Below the pieces are notes generated by a model that searched no databases, was not told the DNA's origin, and worked only from the letters and a program-made list of their open reading frames with translations. From Aeromicrobium sp. CnD17-E (GTDB lineage Bacteria; Actinomycetota; Actinomycetes; Propionibacteriales; Nocardioidaceae), in the NCBI RefSeq assembly GCF_024124745.1, contig NZ_JAMXRU010000001.1, positions 62,001 to 126,000 of the forward strand: a stretch of DNA of 64,000 nt, in the 5' to 3' direction. Positions 12,634 through 20,438 of this stretch are shown one piece after another. The translations under genes were made by a program, and so were the position numbers. Positions within the stretch are counted from its first letter, which is position 1, and each line of letters starts with the position of its first letter.

Positions 12634-14112
12634 TCACGCGGCACCGGCCTCCTGGCGACGCACGGCCGACCGTCGCGCGACGAGCGTGACGACCAGCCCG
12701 ATCGCGAAGGCGGCCAGCACGCCGAGGTTCGCGTACGGCCAGGCTCCGTCCCAGCCGGCGCCGTCGGGCAGCCGGGTGCCGAGCCCGAACGGCTCGATCA
12801 GGTAGCCCTGCCAGTCGTTCCACGCGGTCCCGGAGATCTGGTTGACGACGAGGCCCCAGCCCACGACGGACGCGACGACCATCGTCACCACCGACGTCCA
12901 CGCGACGGCGCCGTAGCGTCCCGAGGCGTCGAACAGCGCCGCCTCGTCGTAGTCGCGACGTCGCAGGGCGATGTCGCCGATCATGATGCCGGTCCACGCG
13001 GCCACCGGGACGCCCAGCGTGATGAGGAAGCTCTGGAACGGCCCGAGGAACGTCTGCGCGACGAACACGACGTACACCGTCCCGGCCGTCAGGATGACGC
13101 CGTCGACGAGCGCGGCCGCCGGGCGCGGGATGCGCACGCCCAGGCTGAGGAGCGTGAGCCCGGAGGAGTAGATGCCGAGCACGGCGCCCGACACGAGCGC
13201 CAGCACGGACGCGACGAGGAACGGCACGAGGAACCAGGTGGGCAGGACCGACGCGAGCGTGCCGACGGGGTCGTTCACGATCCCCGCGCTGAGCGTGTCC
13301 GACGAGCCCGCGAGCAGGATGCCGTAGACCACGAGCACGACGGGTGCGAGCGCGCCGGCCAGGGTGTTCCACGCGACGATCTGCGCGCCCGACGTGTCGC
13401 GCCGCTGGTACCGCGACCAGTCCGCGGCGATGTTGATCCAGCCGAACCCGAACCCGGTCATGACCATGACGAACGCCCCGACCATGGCCTGCCCGGAGCC
13501 GCCAGGCAGCGACGTCACGCGGTCGAGGTCGATCTGGTCGAACGTGAGCAGGATGTAGCCGACGGTGGCAGCGCCGGTGAGCCACGTCAGCACCGACTGC
13601 ATCCGCATGATCACGTGGTAGCCCGCGACCGACGCAGCGACGATCAGGGCCGCGATCACGGCACAGGCGACGACCTTCGTGGCCGTGCCGCCGCCCCAGC
13701 CGAGCTCGCGCAGGACGGTCGCGGTGGCCAGGGTCGCGGTGATGGCCAGGAACGTCTCCCAGCCGATGGAGATCAGCCAGCTGAAGACGCCGGGCAGCTT
13801 CTGGCCGACGACGCCGAACGGCGCGCGGCTGAGGATCATCGTCGGTGCCGATCCGCGCTTGCCGGCGATCGCGACGAGTCCGCAGGCCGCGAACGACACC
13901 ACGACGCCGAGGACGGTCACCAGCACCGCCTGCGTCAGCGAGAGCCCGAAGCCGAGCACGAAGCTGCCGTAGGAGATGCCGAAGACCGACACGTTCGCGG
14001 CGAACCACGGCCAGAACAGGTCGGACGGCTTCGCGGTGCGCTCCGCCTCGTCGACGATCTCGATGCCCGTGACCTCGATGCCGGCCCGTCGGACCGCGTC
14101 CAGCTCGCTCAT
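12634..14112 (-). CDS. NCS1-family nucleobase:cation symporter (CodB/purine-cytosine permease type)
   Basis: 492 residues, strongly hydrophobic, with about 12 predicted membrane helices. The N-terminal segment with WPWFAANVSVFGISYGSF and the GSAPTMILSRAPFGVVGQ region are hallmarks of NCS1 permeases, which bring cytosine, purines, hydantoins, allantoin or thiamine precursors into the cell with H+ or Na+. The aromatic-rich GFGFGWINIAADWSRYQ in the middle is also typical. Start is ATG 14112. The stop lies 10 bp before the start of the isochorismatase-like hydrolase, suggesting uptake and hydrolysis of one compound in a two-gene operon. Substrate is not resolved. Confidence 0.88.
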   Translation of the reverse strand: MSELDAVRRAGIEVTGIEIVDEAERTAKPSDLFWPWFAANVSVFGISYGSFVLGFGLSLTQAVLVTVLGVVVSFAACGLVAIAGKRGSAPTMILSRAPFGVVGQKLPGVFSWLISIGWETFLAITATLATATVLRELGWGGGTATKVVACAVIAALIVAASVAGYHVIMRMQSVLTWLTGAATVGYILLTFDQIDLDRVTSLPGGSGQAMVGAFVMVMTGFGFGWINIAADWSRYQRRDTSGAQIVAWNTLAGALAPVVLVVYGILLAGSSDTLSAGIVNDPVGTLASVLPTWFLVPFLVASVLALVSGAVLGIYSSGLTLLSLGVRIPRPAAALVDGVILTAGTVYVVFVAQTFLGPFQSFLITLGVPVAAWTGIMIGDIALRRRDYDEAALFDASGRYGAVAWTSVVTMVVASVVGWGLVVNQISGTAWNDWQGYLIEPFGLGTRLPDGAGWDGAWPYANLGVLAAFAIGLVVTLVARRSAVRRQEAGAA

Positions 14113-14167
14113 GACGTCAGGGTCCCACGATGCGGCGTCACGCGTCTCCCCACCTCAGGGGATGCGT

Positions 14168-14189
14168 CCCACCCCAGCGCTGCGGTGGG
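14168..14189. terminator. Hairpin downstream of DUF5926 gene
   Basis: Arms CCCACC and GGTGGG enclose a near-perfect palindrome around CAGCGCTG. It lies between the end of the DUF5926 gene (14246) and the start of the permease (14112), next to the larger palindrome at 14193. Confidence 0.45.
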
Positions 14190-14192
14190 GAG

Positions 14193-14226
14193 TCACCCTT
14201 GGGGCGGGGCCCCACCCCAAGGGTGA
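14193..14226. terminator. GC-rich palindrome, GGGGCCCC-centred terminator
   Basis: Arms of 17 bp with one mismatch meet without a loop at GCGGGG/CCCCAC. It begins 20 bp past the stop of the minus-strand gene at 14246 and would end that transcript before the permease promoter. The centre matches the family at 12004, 12067, 21501 and 21562 but the outer arms differ. Confidence 0.6.
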
Positions 14227-14245
14227 GCGGGTCGTCGGGCTGGGG

Positions 14246-15091
14246 TCAGCGGATGGTGAGCTGACGGCTCGTGAGGTTGGCGCGGGCGTTGCGCTGCTCC
14301 TGGGTGAGGGGCGCGTCGTCGGCGATCGCACCCTCCAGCCGCTGCGCGAGGGCCGCGACGGGCTCCTCCAGGGCGGCCGCGCCGTCGTCGACGACGGCCG
14401 GGTCCATCTCCCACACCGGCACGAGCAGGCCGTGCGCGCGGAACATGCCGATGAGCTTCGTGCCGTCACCGAGGGTCTCCTCGCCGGCCGCCGCGAGGCG
14501 GGCGAAGCCGTCGAGCACCGTGGACTCGCTCTGCGTGACCACCCAGCGCAGGTAGCGCTTCTCGCCCATGCGCACCCAGTAGGCCGCCTCGACCGACGTC
14601 AGGCGCTCGGTGGGGGCGATCGACTCGTTGGCGGCGGCCAGCGCGTCGGAGCCCTCGGCGTCGGTGCCCTCGACCCAGAAGTCGAAGCCGTCGTGCACCT
14701 CGACGTCGAACGACGACGCGGGGTCCACGATCTGCTGCAGCCGGTCGCCCACGCCCGGGTCGGTCAGCCGCACCGGGTTGCCGGGCTCGGTCTCGCGGGC
14801 GGCCTCGATGGCGCCGGCGAGGTCGCGACTCACGTCGCCGTAGTTGTGCAGCACCTGCAGGCCGAGCCAGATCTCCCCGTCGGGGCGACGGATGCCGGCA
14901 CCGCCACCGGGCAGCAGCGAGCACACGCGCACCTGCTCGCCGTCGGTGAGCGTGACCGTGGCGGTCGCGGACGGCACGAACTCGCGCAGCGCGATCCAGT
15001 CACCCTCGTGCGGCAGACCCTCGAACGTGCGGGCGACGAAGGGCATGCGGGCCGGCTTCGGCGCCTTGGTGCGGCGTGACTTCTTTCCCAT
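14246..15091 (-). CDS. DUF5926 family protein
   Basis: 281 residues. It opens MGKKSRRTKAPKPARMPF, a lysine/arginine-rich start typical of a conserved actinobacterial family that I place in DUF5926; no biochemical function is established for it. The rest is a mixed alpha/beta protein without signal peptide or membrane helices, with repeated mentions of surface-exposed acidic segments (VEGTDAEGSDALAAAN) and a C-terminal LTQEQRNARANLTSRQLTIR. ATG 15091 is set by the conserved MGKKSRR opening; the frame is open further upstream but codes nothing recognisable there. It probably is monocistronic, bounded by 18-bp tandem repeats upstream and palindromes downstream. Confidence 0.75.
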   Translation of the reverse strand: MGKKSRRTKAPKPARMPFVARTFEGLPHEGDWIALREFVPSATATVTLTDGEQVRVCSLLPGGGAGIRRPDGEIWLGLQVLHNYGDVSRDLAGAIEAARETEPGNPVRLTDPGVGDRLQQIVDPASSFDVEVHDGFDFWVEGTDAEGSDALAAANESIAPTERLTSVEAAYWVRMGEKRYLRWVVTQSESTVLDGFARLAAAGEETLGDGTKLIGMFRAHGLLVPVWEMDPAVVDDGAAALEEPVAALAQRLEGAIADDAPLTQEQRNARANLTSRQLTIR

Positions 15092-15162
15092 GGGTCGCAC
15101 CCTAGCCAGAGGCGCGGACGGCGGCAGGCCGCAGGGTCGCTCAGGACCGAGAGGGGGCGGCG

Positions 15163-15216
15163 GGCCCAGGGTCACCAGCTGGCCCAGGGTCATCAGCTGG
15201 CGCAGGGTGGTCAGCG
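15163..15216. repeat. Three 18-bp tandem repeats
   Basis: Units of GGCCCAGGGTCACCAGCT type occupy 15163-15180, 15181-15198 (one change) and 15199-15216 (five changes). They lie between the DUF5926 gene and the 3' end of the ATPase gene, and the last unit contains the stop codon of the latter. Confidence 0.8.
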
Positions 15217-15654
15217 GGCGAGCGGCAGCTCGGCACCGACGCGGGTGCCGGCCGACATGTCGACCCACCAGCGGTCGGCGACGCGGTTGATGATCGACAG
15301 CCCGCGGCCGCTGAGCGAGTCCTCGTCGAAGTCGATCGGCTTGAGCGAGCCGCCCTGGCCGTCGTCGTGGACGCTGATCTCGAGCAGCTGCCGGTCGGGG
15401 TCGATCGTCCACGCCAGCTCCATCGTGCCGTCGTCGGACGGCTGGCCGTGCGCGACGGCGTTGGCGACCATCTCGCTCAGCACGATGAGGGCGTCGTCGA
15501 TGACGGTCGAGGACGCACGGTGCACGGTGAGGAACCCGGCGAGCTTGGTGCGGGCGATGCTCGGCGTCGAGGGCTCGAACGGCAGACGCACGGTCGCGGA
15601 CGGACGGGTGGTCGCTGCGGCGTTGCCGTCGACCTGTTCTCCGCCCGGGTGCAT
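15211..15654 (-). CDS. Anti-sigma-factor-type ATP-binding protein (HATPase, RsbW-like)
   Basis: 147 residues with the GHKL ATP-binding fold of serine-kinase anti-sigma factors. The N box is VLSEMVANAVAHG (about 60-72) and the G1/G2 boxes are VHDDGQGG and SGRGLSIINRVADRW (about 97-130). Streptomycetes carry many such small ATPases that bind anti-sigma antagonists or SpoIIE-type phosphatases. No sigma factor or antagonist gene is adjacent, so it is an orphan. ATG 15654 is used; there is no good ribosome site in front, and it may be leaderless. A TTG at 15663 is an alternative. The kinase activity typical of RsbW is not assured. Confidence 0.82.
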   Translation of the reverse strand: MHPGGEQVDGNAAATTRPSATVRLPFEPSTPSIARTKLAGFLTVHRASSTVIDDALIVLSEMVANAVAHGQPSDDGTMELAWTIDPDRQLLEISVHDDGQGGSLKPIDFDEDSLSGRGLSIINRVADRWWVDMSAGTRVGAELPLAR

Positions 15655-15769
15655 ATAGTCCAAAGTAACCAGTCAGCAGCCGATAATCCAGCCCGTGTGG
15701 CCCACCTCCCGCCGCGGACGCCGCGCGCGACCTGGTCTCCACGGGCGTCAGACCTTCCAGGAGCCCCCC

Positions 15770-16078
15770 GTGGACGTGCCCACGACGACCGTCGCCGACC
15801 TGCCCGACCCGCTGCCCGACGACCTCGTCGTGCTCGACGTCCGCGAGCCCCACGAGTGGGACGCGGGGCACGTCCCGGGCGCCGTGCACGTGCCGCTCGG
15901 CGACCTCCCGACGCGCGTCGGCGAGCTCGACCCGCAGGCGCGCACGCTCGTCGTCTGCCACCTCGGGGGTCGCTCGGCGCGGGCCACGGCGTGGCTCGGG
16001 CAGCAGGGGCACGACGTCGTCAACCTCGCAGGTGGCATGGACGCGTGGGAGGCCGCCGGCCGTCCCACCGTGAGCTGA
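15770..16078 (+). CDS. Rhodanese-like domain protein
   Basis: 102 residues, a single rhodanese domain. LVVLDVREPHEWDAGHVPGA (about 19-38) is the typical CH2A motif, and the active-site loop is VVCHLGGRSARA with nucleophile Cys63. Such one-domain proteins carry persulfide sulfur for sulfur transfer or redox tasks. GTG 15770 is chosen because CCAGGAG at 15757-15763 lies at the right distance; an upstream start would add an arginine-rich leader that does not resemble the family. It is divergent from the ATPase at 15654 and convergent with the HU gene, with a strong hairpin between them. Confidence 0.88.
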   Translation: MDVPTTTVADLPDPLPDDLVVLDVREPHEWDAGHVPGAVHVPLGDLPTRVGELDPQARTLVVCHLGGRSARATAWLGQQGHDVVNLAGGMDAWEAAGRPTVS

Positions 16079-16096
16079 CCGTCCCCGGACGCGGAA

Positions 16097-16128
16097 AGGC
16101 CCCCTGGACCGTGTGGTCCGGGGGGCCT
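16097..16128. terminator. Hairpin terminator between rhodanese and HU genes
   Basis: Arms of 14 bp with one G-T position (AGGCCCCCTGGACC and its partner) close a GTGT loop. The genes on both sides are convergent, so it can serve both strands. Confidence 0.7.
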
Positions 16129-16150
16129 CTCCGTGGCTGAGGGGCCTAGC

Positions 16151-16429
16151 TTACTTGGCGGCAGCCTTGAGCTTCGAGCCGGCGCTCACCTTGACGCCGT
16201 AGCCGGCGGGGATGTCGATGGTCTCACCGGTCGCGGGGTTGCGACCCGTGCGAGCGGCGCGCGAGACGCGCTCGACCGAGAGGATGCCGGGGATGGCGAC
16301 CTTCTCGCCCTTGCTGACGGCGTCGATGAGGACGTCGGCCAGCGCGCTGAGGACGTCGTCGGCGGTGGACTTGGTGGTGTCGGCCTTCTCGGCGAGGGCC
16401 GAGACGAGGTCGCTGCGGGAGATAGCCAC
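16151..16429 (-). CDS. hup: HU family histone-like DNA-binding protein
   Basis: 92 residues, the short HU form of a dimeric, bending nucleoid protein. It begins AISRSDLVSALAEKA and contains the signature GRNPATGE in the DNA-binding beta arm (about 62-69), ending VSAGSKLKAAAK. It lacks the long lysine/alanine-rich tail of mycobacterial HupB and streptomycete HupS. The start is GTG 16429, with TAGGAG at 16435-16440 as ribosome site. It stands alone, separated from the rhodanese gene by a hairpin terminator. Confidence 0.95.
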   Translation of the reverse strand: MAISRSDLVSALAEKADTTKSTADDVLSALADVLIDAVSKGEKVAIPGILSVERVSRAARTGRNPATGETIDIPAGYGVKVSAGSKLKAAAK

Positions 16430-16508
16430 GGGGACTCCTAGAGAGTTCGGATGTTGTGCGCTCAGCAGTCTAGGCAGGAAACCCCGACATTCCGGTGCAC
16501 CCCGGCCC

Positions 16509-17198
16509 CTACGGCGTGCCTTCTGCCCGTGATATCGGGCCTCGGAGGGCGTCCCAGTCGGGGCCGGGAGCGTCGATGAGTCCGTGCAGGGCCGCCAGGT
16601 ACCTCTCCCGGGGCCACCGCACGACCCCCAGCGACTCCAGGTGCGGGGTCGCCCACTGCACGTCGACGAGCCCCTCGGGCCCGACGGCGTCGACCAGCGC
16701 CACCAGGGCCACCTTCGACGCGTCGCGTGCGTGGTGGAACATCGACTCCCCCGCGAACAGGCGTCCGACCGAGAGCCCGTACAGGCCGCCGACGAGGGTC
16801 CCGTCGGCGTCGCGGGTCTCGACGGAGTGCGCCCAGCCCAGCTCGTGCAGGCGCACGTACGCGTCGCGGATGCCGCGGTCGATCCAGGCGCCGGGCCGGC
16901 TGGGGTCGGCGCACGCGTCGACCACCTCGGCGAACGCGGTGTCGATGGTGACCGTCAGCCGGCGCACGGCCTGGCGCAACGACCGCGAGACCCGCAGCGC
17001 CGACGGCTCCAGCACACCGCGCTCGACCGGCGACCACCACAGCAGGTCGCCCTCGTCCGGCATCGGGAAGGCACCGTGCCGGTAGGCCTCGACCACCGTC
17101 GACGGCTCGAGGTCGGCGCCGGCCGCGACGCAGTCGGACCGTGGCCACATGTCGGGGCGGAACTCCCACGGGGACGGGGGCAGCGGGACGGCGGGCAC
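16509..17198 (-). CDS. aat: Leucyl/phenylalanyl-tRNA--protein transferase
   Basis: 229 residues. It attaches Leu or Phe from tRNA to N-terminal Lys or Arg of proteins, marking them for ClpS/ClpAP (N-end rule). Diagnostic segments are YRHGAFPMPDEGDLLWWSP (about 40-58), the GAWIDRGIRDAY region, VGGLYGLSVGRLFAGESMF (about 130-150) and DVQWATPHLESLG. GTG 17198 is chosen: TGGAGG at 17207-17212 precedes it and the phosphotransferase stop is at 17200, so the genes abut. Co-transcription with the phosphotransferase is likely. Confidence 0.92.
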   Translation of the reverse strand: MPAVPLPPSPWEFRPDMWPRSDCVAAGADLEPSTVVEAYRHGAFPMPDEGDLLWWSPVERGVLEPSALRVSRSLRQAVRRLTVTIDTAFAEVVDACADPSRPGAWIDRGIRDAYVRLHELGWAHSVETRDADGTLVGGLYGLSVGRLFAGESMFHHARDASKVALVALVDAVGPEGLVDVQWATPHLESLGVVRWPRERYLAALHGLIDAPGPDWDALRGPISRAEGTP

Positions 17199-17199
17199 G

Positions 17200-18159
17200 T
17201 CAGGCCTCCAGCACGCGGCCCAGGTGGTGCGCGGGCATGTCGCCCCACTCGCGCCACTCCTCGTCGGTGGCACCCTCGAGGGAGTCCCACCAGGTCAGGG
17301 CACGGTTGACGGGCTGGGTGAAGGCCGTGGCGGCGCGCAGCTCGGCCAGGTCGCGCGGGTCGGCGACGTCGGACCACATCTCGGAGTAGGTGGCGAGCAC
17401 GTCGTCCCAGGCCAGCTCGCTCCGCGTCGTGATCCAGCCGTAGGGCACGCTCAGGACCTCGAGCGCGTGCGCCCACTGCATGTCGCCGAAGTCGAACACG
17501 CGCAGGTCGGCGAAGGCGTTCCACGGGTGCACGTCACCATGCTGCACCGTGACCGGGACGCTCGACGACGCGAGGCGCGCGACCGCCTCGAGGAGCTGGT
17601 CCCGACGTCCGGCCAGCGCGGTGGCGCCGGCGTGGTCGAGCGCCGAGGGGTGCTCGGTCGGCAGCGACGCGAGGCGGTCGAGCAGGGCGTCGAAACGGGC
17701 TGGGACGGTCTCGGGCGAGCAGTCGGGGACGCCGGTGGCGAGCACGGCGTCGCGACGGTCGACGAGACGCCGTTGCAGGCGGGCGGTCGCGATCATGACG
17801 CCGCGCCAGTCGGCGAGGGTCGGCTCGCGGGAGTCGCCCAGTGTCACGCCGCGGTCGGCGGTGAGCATCCACCCCCGGGTGGGGTCGACCGCGAGCGGCG
17901 CGGCCACCTGGTCGGGCGCGACGTCGGCCAGCAGGGCGTGCAACGCCGGCTCGAACGCCATCGACCGGCAGTTCGCCTTGAACCAGAGGCGCCCGCGGTC
18001 GGTGGGCACCACCAGCTGGGTCGACCACGGCCGCACCCGACGTTGCTCGATCGGGCCGGCGAGCGCGTGCCCGGCCTCCTCGGCGCGGACATGGATCCAG
18101 GCGTGCGCCTCCTCGAGCCAGCCCGGCGACGTGACGTGCCGGCTGAACGCCTGGTCCAT
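17200..18159 (-). CDS. Aminoglycoside phosphotransferase-family (APH) kinase-like protein
   Basis: 319 residues of the APH/choline-kinase fold. The catalytic loop VQHGDVHPWNAF (about residue 203) and the metal-binding VFDFGDMQWAH (about 221) are complete, so it is probably an active small-molecule kinase. The N-terminal lobe holds LWFKANCRSMAFEPAL with the ATP-binding Lys. The ATG is at 18159. Members of this family phosphorylate antibiotics, homoserine, choline or sugars; nothing here identifies the substrate. The stop is two bases before the aat start, suggesting an operon without an obvious functional link. Confidence 0.8.
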   Translation of the reverse strand: MDQAFSRHVTSPGWLEEAHAWIHVRAEEAGHALAGPIEQRRVRPWSTQLVVPTDRGRLWFKANCRSMAFEPALHALLADVAPDQVAAPLAVDPTRGWMLTADRGVTLGDSREPTLADWRGVMIATARLQRRLVDRRDAVLATGVPDCSPETVPARFDALLDRLASLPTEHPSALDHAGATALAGRRDQLLEAVARLASSSVPVTVQHGDVHPWNAFADLRVFDFGDMQWAHALEVLSVPYGWITTRSELAWDDVLATYSEMWSDVADPRDLAELRAATAFTQPVNRALTWWDSLEGATDEEWREWGDMPAHHLGRVLEA

Positions 18160-18225
18160 GCGCCGAGCGTAGGGCCCGCGGCTGTTCGGGGGGCGGACCT
18201 CGACCGCGTCCCTAGGATTGTGGGC

Positions 18226-18921
18226 ATGGCTGGACTTCGAGGCAGGGCCGCAGTGGCGGCGACGAACAAGTTCGCTCCGCAGGTGGCCGGCGGGTTCGTC
18301 CGCCAGGTGCTGGACCGCGCGATCGACGGCGTCGGACCGCTCCCGTCGGCGCGCAAGGCCGCCGACGCCCACCTGGTCGACACCGACGGCGACGTCGAGG
18401 CGGCGATCACGCGTCTCGTGCGTCGCCACACCGCGCTGGCGGGGGCGCAGGGGTTCGTGACGAACCTGGGCGGCATCGCGGCGGTGGCCGTGTCGGTGCC
18501 GGCGAACGTCGTCGGCGTCACGCTGGTGCAGGCGCACATGGTCGCGGGCGTGGCCGCGCTGCGCGGCTACGACCTCACCGACCCACGGGTGCGCAACGCG
18601 ATCCTCGTCTGCATGCTCGGCGAGGACGCGGTGAAGGACCTGCTGAAGTCGGGCAAGCTGCCGTCGCCGCCGATGACGCTCGCCACGTCGCCGGTGCACT
18701 CCCCCGAGCTCGACCGGATCATCTCCCACGAGGTCACCGCCGAGCTGGTCACCCGCACGGTGGGCCGCCGCGCCGTCACCCTGGTCGCGCGGCGCGTGCC
18801 GCTCATCGGCGGTGCCGTCGCGGGCGGGTCCGACGGCTGGTCGACCCGCCAGATCGGCCAGTACGCCGCGCGGGAGCTGAAGGACCGCAACATCCCCGGC
18901 CGACGCGCCTCGTCGACCTAG
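18226..18921 (+). CDS. EcsC family protein
   Basis: 231 residues. The central part (about 60-200) matches the EcsC family: an alanine- and valine-rich amphipathic region (GFVTNLGGIAAVAVSVPANVVGVTLVQAHMV is shared in style, with no charged residues), then GYDLTDPRVRNAILVCMLG. EcsC was named from the Bacillus ecs ABC transporter operon, but its function is unknown and no ABC genes are beside it here. Start is ATG 18226, divergent from the phosphotransferase at 18159. The 3' end overlaps the convergent small membrane gene by four bases. Confidence 0.8.
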   Translation: MAGLRGRAAVAATNKFAPQVAGGFVRQVLDRAIDGVGPLPSARKAADAHLVDTDGDVEAAITRLVRRHTALAGAQGFVTNLGGIAAVAVSVPANVVGVTLVQAHMVAGVAALRGYDLTDPRVRNAILVCMLGEDAVKDLLKSGKLPSPPMTLATSPVHSPELDRIISHEVTAELVTRTVGRRAVTLVARRVPLIGGAVAGGSDGWSTRQIGQYAARELKDRNIPGRRASST

Positions 18922-19196
18922 GGGCTGGACCGGCGCCGGGCGCGCCGGGTCCGGACCGTGTGGACGACCCACCACACGATCGCGACGACGACGGCAGCCT
19001 GGAGGGCAAGCCGCGCCCACGCGAGTGCACTGGTGTCGTCGCCGACGGACCAGATCGTCAGGTCGACCTGGTCGCCCGTGGCCCGGGCGATCCAGCGCAG
19101 GACGGTCTCGAGCCCGAGGAGCACCCAGAAGGTGCTCGCTGGGGTGGAGAGCGGGGGCGCCGGCGCGGGCTTGGGGCGGCGGGTCACGATCCTCAT
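18918..19196 (-). CDS. Small membrane protein, unknown
   Basis: 92 residues. Two hydrophobic segments are visible, TFWVLLGLETVLRWIA (about 22-37) and LALQAAVVVAIVWWVVHTV (about 63-81), followed by an Arg-rich tail (RTRRARRRSSP). This is a plausible two-helix inner-membrane protein with a basic cytoplasmic end. I do not recognise a family. ATG 19196 starts it. Support is from frame length, hydrophobic pattern and codon use; an artefact of GC-rich sequence is possible. Confidence 0.5.
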   Translation of the reverse strand: MRIVTRRPKPAPAPPLSTPASTFWVLLGLETVLRWIARATGDQVDLTIWSVGDDTSALAWARLALQAAVVVAIVWWVVHTVRTRRARRRSSP

Positions 19197-19233
19197 CGTC
19201 GCAGCGCGGACCGCGCCGCGCCTGTTGGTCGGG

Positions 19234-19857
19234 CTACCCGTCGTCGGACCGCTCCACCGGCTGCCGCAGGATCGTGCGCAGGCGCTCGGGTGCGGTCCGC
19301 CGGGGGTCTCCGAGGTAGACCTCGTGGTGGCGGCCGGTCAGGCGCAGCCCGGCCGACGGGATCTCGACGTCGTGCATCCGCGCCAGCACCGGGCCCTCGT
19401 CGTCGTAGGGGCCGACGTGCAGCGTCTGGATGCACAGACCCTCGTGCAGCACCCGCAGGTCGACGCGGGCGAGGCCGGTGAGCCCCGGCTTCCTGCGCGC
19501 GACGGTCGCGACGGCGTCGGCGAACGCGGCGTCGTCGACCCAGGTGGGCGCGAGGACCAGGGCGGTCCAGCTCCAGCGGCTCTTGTCGCGCGCGCTCGTG
19601 AAGGCGGCCATGTCGTCGGACCACCAGAGCGCCTCGAGCGGCATGACCGTCTCGTCGTGCCCGCGCTCCTTGCCGGCGAAGCGCAGGGCGTAGGCGACCG
19701 GGTAGAGCACGGCGAGCGCCTCGGCGTAGGAGGCCGACGTGTTGGGGTCGCCCTGGCCGTCGACCGCCAGGTACGTCATCAGGGGCACCTCGAGCACGTC
19801 GAAGACCCCTCGCCGCGCGCGGTACTGGGGAAGGGTGCGCTTGCGGTCGAGCGTCAC
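19234..19857 (-). CDS. GyrI-like small-molecule-binding domain protein
   Basis: 207 residues. The arrangement, with FDVLEVPLMTYLAVDGQGDPN near the N-terminus and LCIQTLHVGPYDDEGPVLARM in the second half, is that of stand-alone GyrI-like (SOUL/Rob C-terminal) domains, which bind hydrophobic small molecules. No DNA-binding domain is attached. The GTG at 19857 overlaps the stop of the CGNR gene (GTGA), so the two are translated together. Function is unknown; a ligand-sensing partner of the CGNR protein is possible. Confidence 0.8.
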   Translation of the reverse strand: MTLDRKRTLPQYRARRGVFDVLEVPLMTYLAVDGQGDPNTSASYAEALAVLYPVAYALRFAGKERGHDETVMPLEALWWSDDMAAFTSARDKSRWSWTALVLAPTWVDDAAFADAVATVARRKPGLTGLARVDLRVLHEGLCIQTLHVGPYDDEGPVLARMHDVEIPSAGLRLTGRHHEVYLGDPRRTAPERLRTILRQPVERSDDG

Positions 19858-20399
19858 GCCTGCTCCTGCTCGCGCTGGCGTGCGCGGTACTCCGCCGCGG
19901 CGTGGCGGTTGCCACAGGTGGTGCTGCAGAAGCGGCGGGAGCGGTTGCGGGAGAGGTCGAGGACGATGCCGTCGCAGCCGTCGTCGGCGCAGGTCGCGAA
20001 GCGGGACAGCTCGCCCGCGGTGACCACCTCGCTGAACGCGACGGCGGTCTCGAGGGCGATCCGCTCGTGCAGCGGCCGGTCGTCGTCGACCACGTGCAGG
20101 TGCCAGCCCAACGGACCGTGGTTCACGAGCCGCGGCTGCGCGGGGAACGCGGCGAGCAGGTCGTTGACGACGGCGACGGCCTCGTCGAGCTCGGCCGTCA
20201 TCAGTCGACGCAGGGTGGCGCGCAGCGCGCGGACCTCCTCGAGCTCCGCGCGGTCGCGGTCGTGCCGGCCGGTGTAGCCGTGCCGTTCGTAGTAGCCGTC
20301 GAGCTCCGCCACGGAGGTGAGCGTGTCGGGCTGCTCGGCCGAGTTCGCCAGCTCGACGGCGGCCAGCAGGTTGGCCTCGGTGTCATGAGCGAAGACCAT
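19854..20399 (-). CDS. CGNR zinc-finger (ABATE domain) putative regulator
   Basis: 181 residues. The N-terminal ABATE domain opens FAHDTEANLLAAVELANSA and is followed by a C-terminal CGNR zinc finger with CADDGC and FCSTTCGNRHAAAEYRAR (about 135-175). These proteins are regarded as stress-linked transcription factors and often lie next to EamA exporters, as here (divergent, 39 bp apart). ATG 20399 starts it. Two TGACACC direct repeats in the shared promoter, plus an inverted copy inside this gene (20379-20385), are candidate binding sites. Confidence 0.88.
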   Translation of the reverse strand: MVFAHDTEANLLAAVELANSAEQPDTLTSVAELDGYYERHGYTGRHDRDRAELEEVRALRATLRRLMTAELDEAVAVVNDLLAAFPAQPRLVNHGPLGWHLHVVDDDRPLHERIALETAVAFSEVVTAGELSRFATCADDGCDGIVLDLSRNRSRRFCSTTCGNRHAAAEYRARQREQEQA

Positions 20400-20401
20400 G
20401 T

Positions 20402-20418
20402 TGACACCTTATGACACC
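20402..20418. promoter_or_regulatory. Direct repeats TGACACC in CGNR/EamA intergenic region
   Basis: TGACACC occurs at 20402-20408 and 20412-20418, ten bases (one helical turn) apart, in a 39-bp divergent intergenic region. An inverted copy (GGTGTCA) lies at 20379-20385. The spacing places both copies on one face of the DNA, as expected for an operator. Confidence 0.45.
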
Positions 20419-20438
20419 GAGCCCTATCGTCATGACCC

